Shown here: positions 51,912 through 59,099 of the stretch, in pieces
How the letters are laid out: each line of letters opens with the position of its first letter
Numbering within the stretch: position 1 is the stretch's first letter
DNA from: Azospirillum oryzae
Lineage (GTDB): Bacteria; Pseudomonadota; Alphaproteobacteria; Azospirillales; Azospirillaceae
NCBI RefSeq assembly: GCF_900177515.1
Contig: NZ_FXAK01000009.1
Span: 1-64,000, forward strand
Direction of reading: 5' to 3'
Length of the DNA: 64,000 nt
The notes under the pieces: generated by a model
Told to the model about the DNA's origin: nothing
Databases searched by the model: none
Seen by the model: the letters and a program-made list of their open reading frames with translations, nothing else
Made by a program: the position numbers and the translations under genes

Positions 51912-52210
51912 CACAACTCCCAAGATTATCCAGAGTGCGCCGGACCTGCGGGCGCCGGCAGACGCCTGAGCGTTTTGGCGCATGACAGGCCCGGACCGGG
52001 CAGAAAGGACCGACGCGCCCCCCGGGCCGGTCCGCCGACGCATGCTAACGATTATAATTATCATTTGCAAAACTTCTGTTTGGACTGATGCAATGCACCC
52101 GGGGTTTGGCAGCGGTTCCGGCAGATTTCGCGCCAGCTTGATCGTCGTGCCGGCGCGACGCTGTTGCATGGAGGCAGCAAAAGCTGATGCCGGCGGGTTG
52201 GTGTCCCTGA
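51912..52210. other. control region of the siderophore ABC operon and IS flank
   Basis: No gene is seen. The first part holds the promoter region of the binding-protein gene including the Fur-like site at 52044. The last 130 bases lead into the truncated type C IS5 element; they contain no recognisable coding sequence. Confidence 0.5.
52044..52070. promoter_or_regulatory. Fur-box-like site
   Basis: GCTAACGATTATAATTATCATTTGC is close to the Fur 19-mer consensus GATAATGATAATCATTATC, with ATTATAATTAT as symmetric core. It lies 135 bases before the binding-protein gene on the minus strand, consistent with iron repression of the ABC operon. Confidence 0.65.
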
Positions 52211-53068
52211 TCACACAAGGCGGACAGAGTCCGGGTGTCCGAGGTGGAGCATGCAGTTCAGGACGAGGACGGCAACCGCGATCTCGGTTTGTTGTCGATC
52301 GTCGGTGTGGAAGCGTAGGCCATCTCCGATCACGTGTTTGTAGCGACTAAAGAAGGCTTCCACGAGCGCGCGCACGTTGTAGCCGGACGTCGCCTGCCAA
52401 ACCATGCGACCACCGTCTGCGATGGCCTGCAGATGCCGATCCCGCAGTGTTTGGTTAGCCTGCGCGTTGTCGCTCGGCACCGCCGTGGAGCGTGGCGGCA
52501 CGCCCACGACCGCTCCCGGATGCCGTTTGGCCGCGGTCTCATAGACGCCTCTCTGGTCGTAGGCGCCATCGGCGATGACGGCATCGAGGGGCTCGGCGAT
52601 CTGCTCCAGCAGTGGGCCGACTTGTGAGGCGTCATCCACATCATGGGCGGTCAGGGTCGCGGCGACGATGCGCCCAATGGCGGCATTCAGGCCGACGTGC
52701 AGTTTGCGCCAGACGCGGCGCCGGCGCGCGCCGTGCGGCTCGACCAGCCAGTCACCGGGCCCGCACAGCTTCACGCCGTTACTGTCAACCAGCAGACGGA
52801 CCGGCTCCGTGGATTTTGCCGGCGGGGTCAGGAACGTGACGGTCTTGGCCCGACGACTGAGCGCCGAATGATCTGGCACCGCCAGATCGAGCCCGCGCAA
52901 CCGGATGATGGAGGCGAGCAGCCCCCCCGTTTGCCGCAAAGCCAAGCGGTACACCGCGCGCAGCATCAACGCCATGAGGATCGCCAAGTGGAAGCAGGTG
53001 CGCTGCCCGCCCGGCGTGGCTCGGCTCGGCTCGGCTCGGCGCTCCACTGCTCCACGGCCTCATCGCTG
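52211..53068 (-). pseudogene. IS5-family transposase (type C), N-terminally truncated and frameshifted
   Basis: From a GTG at 53047 the frame reads 278 residues of IS5 transposase: ATPGGQRTCFHLAILMALML, DHSALSRR, LLVDSNGVKLCG, VIADGAYDQ. Its natural upstream part (SDEAVEQWSAEPS) is in a different frame; the switch lies in four tandem GCCGA units (53021-53040, read on minus). Three units would keep the frame. The first 35 or so codons are missing because a type B IS5 begins at 53069. Confidence 0.8.
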
Positions 53069-53509
53069 AGAACTTGTTCGTAGCAGGCACGTCCCGGTTG
53101 GCGCTGAGCGGGATGCTACTTTAAGCTGAGTAGGAGTGGTGCGGCAGGGCGCGGTCTGGTAGGTCTGAGGCCCTCGTTCTGACTGCCTGGATCCGCACTC
53201 TATGGGCACTGCCGTTCGTCCCGCAAGCACCACGTCGGCGTCCTGGGATGCGTTCTGGGATGTCGATGCTTTTGTCGATGAGGTGCTCAGCGAGCTGACA
53301 GCGATGGCGGCCGACGGCAGTCGCCCAACCCGTTCCGGGCCGAAGCCGGCGCTCACGGGAGCAGCGTTGCGCAAGGCGATCATGGCAATCTGGTGCGTGT
53401 GCTTTTGCGGCATGCGATGGCGCGCCATCGGTCAGCTCACCGGCATTCCGTTCGGTACGTTGTACACCCTGTTCGCCCGCTGGACCCGGCTCGGACTGTG
53501 GCGGCGCTT
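53069..53509 (+). mobile_element. IS5-family element, type B, right-truncated
   Basis: The terminal repeat AGAACTTGTT at 53069 and the first 103 codons of the type B transposase (from ATG 53202, MGTAVRPASTTSASWDAFWD) are present on +. At 53510 the sequence switches to the end of an inverted complete copy. The rest of this copy is absent. The leader 53069-53201 mirrors that of the neighbouring copy. Confidence 0.8.
53202..53509 (+). pseudogene. IS5-family transposase (type B), N-terminal fragment
   Basis: About 103 codons match the N-terminus of the intact 287-residue transposase at 62528 nearly letter for letter, up to TRLGLWRRL. Beyond 53509 the frame runs into the terminal repeat of the next copy and encodes unrelated residues to 53654. 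The catalytic core is missing. Confidence 0.85.
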
Positions 53510-54523
53510 AGAACCTGTTCGTAGACGTCATGCGCTGATCTCCTGGGGCGTGAGCCGCTGCAGGCGCCTGGAGAGGATGGAAATGAAGGCGATTTCGACG
53601 AACGCGACGAGGTGCTCCTTTGTCCGCTCGACGATGGTATTCAATCGTTGGTAACGGCTGATCCAGCTGAAGGAGCGCTCCACGACCCAGGCGATCTCGG
53701 TAGGGATGAACACCCCGTCACGGCCGCGGACGACCGGCCGGACGGTGATGCCGAGCGCTTCCGCGGCTTTGGCCAAGCGTTCACCCCGATAACCGAGATC
53801 GCCGATGGCGGGACCTTGGAACCCGCAGCCAGCGAGTTGGCGCAGTACCGGTACAATGCCCATGGTGTCGTGCACGTTGGCCGGCATGGGTCGATCGCCA
53901 GTGGGAGGGCGTACTTCTCCACCGCGATGCTGACCTTCACGCCGCGGATCTTCTTGCCGCCATCCACGCCCCGCGCAAAACAACTCGGGGCCGAGGGGCA
54001 GGTGCGGCTGTCGATCACCACCGTGCTCGGCTCGGCCGTGTCGCCGCAGGCCATGCGCCACGTGCGGCGCAGCCGGTCGAGTACGCCCCGCCACAGCCCG
54101 AGCCGGGTCCAGCGGGCGAACAGGGTGTACAACGTACCGAACGGAATGCCGGTGAGCTGACCGATGGCGCGCCATCGCATGCCGCAAAAGCACACGCACC
54201 AGATTGCCATGATCGCCTTGCGCAACGCTGCTCCCGTGAGCGCCGGCTTCGGCCCGGAACGGGTTGGGCGACTGCCGTCGGCCGCCATCGCTGTCAGCTC
54301 GCTGAGCACCTCATCGACAAAAGCATCGACATCCCAGAACGCATCCCAGGACGCCGACGTGGTGCTTGCGGGACGAACGGCAGTGCCCATAGAGTGCGGA
54401 TCCAGGCAGTCAGAACGAGGGCCTCAGACCTACCAGACCGCGCCCTGCCGCACCACTCCTACTCAGCTTAAAGTAGCATCCCGCTCAGCGCCAGCCGGGA
54501 CGTGCCTGCCACCAACAAGCTCT
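53510..54523 (-). mobile_element. IS5-family element, type B copy, complete but frameshifted
   Basis: Ends AGAACCTGTT (53510) and AACAAGCTCT (to 54523) match those of the copy at 62510-63524. It is inverted relative to the partial copy on its left and cuts an IS6-family gene on its right. No target duplication was recognised. Confidence 0.85.
53528..54390 (-). pseudogene. IS5-family transposase (type B) with single-base deletion
   Basis: The N-terminal frame (from 54390) and the C-terminal frame (to 53528) together cover the whole 287-residue transposase. At about 53889 this copy reads GGCATGGGTCGATCG where the intact copy reads GGCATGGCGTCGATCG, a one-base loss that shifts the frame in the middle of the DDE core. 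It is otherwise almost identical to the copy at 62528, so the loss is recent. Confidence 0.88.
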
Positions 54524-54661
54524 GACTTCGATACCGCGAGCCGCCAGGATCAGCTCGACCTCGCGCAGGCTCAGGCTGAAGCAATGGTACAGCCATACGG
54601 CCTCGTTGATGATCGCCGCCGGAAAGCGGAAGCCGCGGTACGGGTTGATGGGCGTGCTCAT
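54524..54661 (-). pseudogene. IS6-family transposase, N-terminal fragment
   Basis: On the minus strand from ATG 54661 the frame reads MSTPINPYRGFRFPAAIINE, then AVWLYHCFSLSLREVELILA and ARGIEV, the helix-turn-helix N-terminus of IS6 transposases. It is cut at 54523 by the type B IS5 copy. It differs from the transposase at 31215, which has a zinc-ribbon N-terminus. Confidence 0.78.
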
Positions 54662-54750
54662 GACCGGAAGCCTGCCAAGGACAGGGCGAGCTCGTCAACC
54701 TGACAGCACCCCGCGCCTGCCCTCTTCATAGTCGAGAACCGTCACTTAAG

Positions 54751-57700
54751 TCACGCATCCAACCCCTGTATATTTCCCATCAGTTCCCACTGGAGATCCT
54801 CGAATCCCATGACCTTTGCCGGGGAGGCATCTTGGAGGCTGTAGTCTCCTGCCAGTCGGTTGGCAAATTGGGGATTGCCGGTCACATCGTCCAATCCATA
54901 GGTCGGTGCGTCGTAGACCAGATTATTGTTGATGGTAAAGGTGCCGGCCGCCTCGAGCTGAATATAATCGTCCAGCGGCAGTTCGCCATAAATGATGTTT
55001 CCGGTCACGGTATTGTTGACAGGGACGGCCTTCTCGCCATGGGAAGGGTTCGCGGCGGCAATCCAGATGAAATCCTCCTTGTTGTCGTCGAGGATGCCGA
55101 TGTTGTTGGTGACAGAGTTGTTGTCGCCGCCATGGATCATGATGCTGGCCCATGACGTGTTCATGATGAAATTGCCTTCAACCGTCGTACCTCCGGACAT
55201 GTCGTCGAGATAGATGCCGAAGCCCTTCTGACCTTCGATCCATTTGTCGCTCGCGCTGGTGGCCAAGCCCTCCGCACCATCGATCCAGTTGCCTCGGATG
55301 ATGTTGCCGGAGTCCATTCCGAGGCGGCCGAGAGTCTCAATGGCTCCTCCGTCGGCAGTTTCCAGCATGGTGTTTGCGATCTTGTTGTATTCGATAATAT
55401 TGTTGCTGCTGGTCGTCGATTCGTCCCAGGTTTTGATGGAGATGCCGTAACGCGAACTGTCCGAAATCTCATTATGCGAGATAATATTGTCATTGACGCC
55501 ATAGGCATAAATTCCGCCGGCGTGCTTGGTAACCATGCCAATCTGGCTGATGTCGTTGGCCGTGATATGGTTGGCGTCGCTGCCATAGGTCAGCAGGATG
55601 CCGTGCTCGGCAAGCTGTTCGAGGTCGTTCCCGCTCACGACGTTGTTGCTCGAGCCCTCGGTCAGTGCGATGCCGGTCCCAACACTGTGGAAGGCGTTGT
55701 TGCTAATCTGGTTGTTGTCGGCGTCTTTCAGAAGCAGCGCCTCCCCACCGGACTTGGTGTTGGTGAAGGTAAAGCCCTCAATGGTGACGTTCTTCGCCTC
55801 GTTGAGATAGATCAGCGTATCGAGCCGCGCGACCTCGACGCCATCCTCCTCCAGGGTCTGCGGACTTGCCGGCTTAAAGACCAGACGGCCATCGGACTCG
55901 CGCCAGGCGAATTCCGTCTCCTGATCGACGTAGCCGGCGTTATCGACCAGACGGAAGGTCGTTCCCTCTTCCAGCGCGAACCCCGCGCTCGTTTCGAAGG
56001 TGATGGTTTTGGTTTCCGTGTCGATGCTCTTGATCTCGACGATCGCGTCCTCGAGACGGTCATAATTCATGACCTGGATTCGGGTTCCGGGAGCGAGGTC
56101 GCTCAAGGATACATCGTCTCCCTGATAGCGGAGCGAGGTGCTGCTTGCCCCAGCAGCCGCGGCGTCGGCAAAATACCAGCCGGCGGTCACGTCGTCTTCG
56201 TCCCACTCACCCTTTTCGGCAAGACGCTGGCGCTCGCCGCCGATGCTGAGATCGAGGTCTGTCGCCTCGTCCAGCTTGGCGGAGTAGACGCCGTTCCCCT
56301 CGTCGGTGAAGCCGGTCACCACCTCGCCGCCAGACAGCACAACTGTCTCGCTCGGGTAGGCCTTGAAGGCGACCCCACTGTCCTGGGATGTCAGGGTCAG
56401 CGTCTCCGCCAGGTGGTAGGTGCCCTGACGGACATATGTCGTCTCAATGTCGCTCGTCCGCATGGCAGCCTGCGCCTTTTCCAGGCTGGCGAAAGGCCCG
56501 TCCGTACCGTCGGCGTTCGGTTCGGCCAATGTACCCGACCAGTTGTCGTTGCCGACCGCCGACACATAGTAGGCGGTCTCCATCGGGGCTTGCGGAGTGG
56601 CAGTATCGCTGAAGGTGCCGGCGGGTATATCAAAGCCGAGAGTGCCGGTGGACGAGAGGCTGGCTTGCCCGGCGACGACATCCTCGCCGTCCAGTTCACC
56701 CTTGTCGTAAGTCACGTTGGAAGCGGTCGAGTCCACCGTTCGGCCATTCACGACGATGCTGTCAACGGAGAGGTTGCCCCCCTGGCCGTCACTGTCGAAG
56801 ACGATCTGGACCTCATGCGCTTCGGACGGATCCACGTCGGCCCTGAACGTGTAAGCCTTGCTGTCGGATGCCGAAGCGTTGGCTTCGCCGACCACCCGAC
56901 CGTCCACCATGACCTTGAAATAGGGGGTCGTGCCGCTGGAGGCTGTCCCAGAGGCGTTGACGGTGATGTCCACCGTTTTGAGATCGCCACCCGCGTCGGT
57001 TTCGGAGGGTGTTTCCACGGTTGCCGATCCGTTGAACACGCTCTCCGGCAAGCCAAAGGTCAAGCCACCGCCCCAGTAGAGGTCTTCCGTGCCGGAAACG
57101 ACGTAGATGCCATCCACCGCGCCCTTGTCGTAGGAGGCGTAGCTGCTGGTCGAGGCGATGAACTGATCGTCGATGGTGATGCCGGTCACGTGCAGGTCCC
57201 GGTCATAGTCGTCGTTGTCGTAAATAATTTGGATCTTGTGCGCCTCGTTGGGATCGCCAGTGATCGTGAAGGCATAATCTGTGGCCGAGGTCGCGGAAAC
57301 CGATACCGAGCCGACGAGTTCGTCGTCCATAAAGACTTTCATGATCGGCGGCCGGGCGTTCGTTCCGGTGCGCCATGCCGTCACGACAAGATCGTAACTG
57401 TCGTCCGTCGAGGTGTCCGTCCCGGTGGGCTCCGCGGGATCGGAGGAGCCGTCGGCCTTGATCGCGAAAACCATCGTGCCGTTCCAGTACATCGCTTCCT
57501 GGCCGGCGGTGGTATCCCGCCCGTCCAGCGCGCCTTTGTCGTAGACGACGTTTGAACCGGTCGAGAAATAGTCGGTCCCATTGAAAGCGACGCCAGTCAC
57601 GAACAGGTCGCGCCCCGAGGCGTCGTTGGTGTACTGGACCTGAACGCGCTCGACGTCTTCGGGGGCGACCTTCGCCGTGAAGAGATAGGTGCTGTCGGTG

Positions 57701-58587
57701 GTCGTGGTGACGTCGGCTTCCCCGATTACCTCGCCATCCAGCATCAACTTGAGGTGCGGCGGCGTCGGATCGGAACCTGTTCGGCGGGCGGTCACCGTGA
57801 TTTCGATGCTTTCCGGGAACATTGAGGCGGGAGCGCCGAAGACCATCGTGCCGTTCCAGTACATCGCTTCCTGACCGGCGACGGTGTCCCGACCATCCAG
57901 CGCCCCCTTATCGTAGGTGACATTCGGGTCGGTCGACTTGATCTCCTGGCCGTCGATGGTGACGCTGTGGATGTAGAAATCGCGGCTGGAACTGTCGTTC
58001 AGATATTGGACCTGGACCTCGTGCTCCTGTCCAGCGGGCACCTCGACCTTGAAGACGTAATCGGTCGGGCTGCCGGAGCTGACACTTCCCTGGCCGATGA
58101 CCTCACCGTCCAACAGCAGGTTGAAGCGAGGCGGCTCCCCGTCGGTGCTGGTGCCCGAGGCTGTGACCATGATCGACACCAGGTTGTCGTCATCGGCCTG
58201 AGGCAAGTCGATGCTGCCGGCCGGAATTTCGAAGTTCAGCGCGCCATTCCAGTAGAGTGCCTCCTGGCCGGATACGACGTCGCGACCGTCGATCGCGCCC
58301 TTGTCGTAGGTCACGCCGAGATCGGTGCTCTTCATCGTGAATTCGCCGATCTGGATACCGCTGACGAAAAGATCGCGGGTGGACGTATCGCTCTGGTAAC
58401 GAACCTGCACCGTGTGCGCCTGATCGGGATCGAGATCCACGGTAAAGGAATAATCCATCGCACTGTACGTATCGGCGGAAGCCACCCCAACTTCTTTTCC
58501 ATCAATAAGCAGGGTGAAATCAGGAGCAACCCAGTGGGTACCGGCTCTCCAAGCAGTGACCGTAATGGTCGTCGGATTCTCTGCCAT
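54751..58587 (-). CDS. multi-CBM right-handed beta-helix protein (polysaccharide-active)
   Basis: The 1278-residue protein has five repeats of a 115-residue carbohydrate-binding module resembling CBM60/CBM36 (about 6-122, 137-252, 261-375, 398-513 and 540-655). Each has a VTAxxT start, a LLLDGEVIG-type strand and a YDKGALDGRD...MYWNGTM end. A parallel beta-helix follows (about 672-1260; YYVSAVGNDNWSGTLAEPNA, then PbH1-type coils such as NNQISNNAFHSVGTGIAL). That fold occurs in pectate lyases, alginate epimerases and related enzymes. No Sec or Tat signal is visible. I chose ATG 58587 after AGGAG. It shares its module with the GH5 protein at 59100. Confidence 0.85.
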   Translation of the reverse strand: MAENPTTITVTAWRAGTHWVAPDFTLLIDGKEVGVASADTYSAMDYSFTVDLDPDQAHTVQVRYQSDTSTRDLFVSGIQIGEFTMKSTDLGVTYDKGAIDGRDVVSGQEALYWNGALNFEIPAGSIDLPQADDDNLVSIMVTASGTSTDGEPPRFNLLLDGEVIGQGSVSSGSPTDYVFKVEVPAGQEHEVQVQYLNDSSSRDFYIHSVTIDGQEIKSTDPNVTYDKGALDGRDTVAGQEAMYWNGTMVFGAPASMFPESIEITVTARRTGSDPTPPHLKLMLDGEVIGEADVTTTTDSTYLFTAKVAPEDVERVQVQYTNDASGRDLFVTGVAFNGTDYFSTGSNVVYDKGALDGRDTTAGQEAMYWNGTMVFAIKADGSSDPAEPTGTDTSTDDSYDLVVTAWRTGTNARPPIMKVFMDDELVGSVSVSATSATDYAFTITGDPNEAHKIQIIYDNDDYDRDLHVTGITIDDQFIASTSSYASYDKGAVDGIYVVSGTEDLYWGGGLTFGLPESVFNGSATVETPSETDAGGDLKTVDITVNASGTASSGTTPYFKVMVDGRVVGEANASASDSKAYTFRADVDPSEAHEVQIVFDSDGQGGNLSVDSIVVNGRTVDSTASNVTYDKGELDGEDVVAGQASLSSTGTLGFDIPAGTFSDTATPQAPMETAYYVSAVGNDNWSGTLAEPNADGTDGPFASLEKAQAAMRTSDIETTYVRQGTYHLAETLTLTSQDSGVAFKAYPSETVVLSGGEVVTGFTDEGNGVYSAKLDEATDLDLSIGGERQRLAEKGEWDEDDVTAGWYFADAAAAGASSTSLRYQGDDVSLSDLAPGTRIQVMNYDRLEDAIVEIKSIDTETKTITFETSAGFALEEGTTFRLVDNAGYVDQETEFAWRESDGRLVFKPASPQTLEEDGVEVARLDTLIYLNEAKNVTIEGFTFTNTKSGGEALLLKDADNNQISNNAFHSVGTGIALTEGSSNNVVSGNDLEQLAEHGILLTYGSDANHITANDISQIGMVTKHAGGIYAYGVNDNIISHNEISDSSRYGISIKTWDESTTSSNNIIEYNKIANTMLETADGGAIETLGRLGMDSGNIIRGNWIDGAEGLATSASDKWIEGQKGFGIYLDDMSGGTTVEGNFIMNTSWASIMIHGGDNNSVTNNIGILDDNKEDFIWIAAANPSHGEKAVPVNNTVTGNIIYGELPLDDYIQLEAAGTFTINNNLVYDAPTYGLDDVTGNPQFANRLAGDYSLQDASPAKVMGFEDLQWELMGNIQGLDA

Positions 58588-59099
58588 AAGCACACTCCTC
58601 ATAGCGGCCAAACCTTTCGTATTACCTCTTACGAGGCAGCTAAAGATTTCATGCGCGAAGACCGGAGGTGCCTCCTGTGATAAAAATGGGCATAACTGTG
58701 TTGCTTAGATTGAGAAAAGTAGAACTTTGCGCGGCCGTAGATCGAGCGCTTGACGAGTTCGAGGCGTGTAATCTGCCCTACCGTCTGTCCATTGTTCCAT
58801 GGGGCGGTAGAAGCGGCGTGAGCCGCGGCGAAATCCGAACGCAGACCATCGGCGGAGGACCGCAGGTCGCTGCTGGCGGCCTCGTTCAGCCAAACGGACA
58901 GGACGTCGGTGATATTGGCCTCGGTTCGATGGTTCTTCTGTATTCTGCGTGGATGAACTGGGCTGCACTGTCCAAGAGCGGCCCGACTGCTCACATGCAA
59001 GTAAGGTTACCCACAGGCCGGCCACCCTGCTGGAGTAGAGCAGCCGGCACCATTGATGGTCCGGCTGCTCTTTTGCTAAATGCGTCGTCTGGCCGGCTT
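58588..59099. other. intergenic region between the two CBM proteins
   Basis: About 510 bases without a gene I can support. The part before 58587 should hold the promoter of the beta-helix gene (read on minus). A + frame from 58668 includes RALDEFEACNLPYRLSIVPW, which resembles the end of a MNT-type nucleotidyltransferase domain, but nothing else around it does. The hairpin at 59037-59074 is listed separately. Confidence 0.4.
59037..59074. terminator. long hairpin terminator
   Basis: AGCAGCCGG (59039-59047) pairs with CCGGCTGCT (59061-59069), and ACCAT pairs with ATGGT inside, giving a stem of about 14 pairs. CTTTTG follows on + and the complementary run precedes it, so it may act in either direction. 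It lies 26 bases after the GH5 gene end on the minus strand. Confidence 0.65.

Noticed and set aside
55474..57555. 693-codon + strand frame opposite the beta-helix protein
   Set aside because: It arises from the repeated GC-rich codons of the CBM modules read backwards; it shows no domain and the minus strand carries the repeats.
55100..58600. Regularly spaced repeats that could suggest a CRISPR array
   Set aside because: The repeats are about 350-400 bases apart, diverged and in frame; they are protein-module repeats, not CRISPR.
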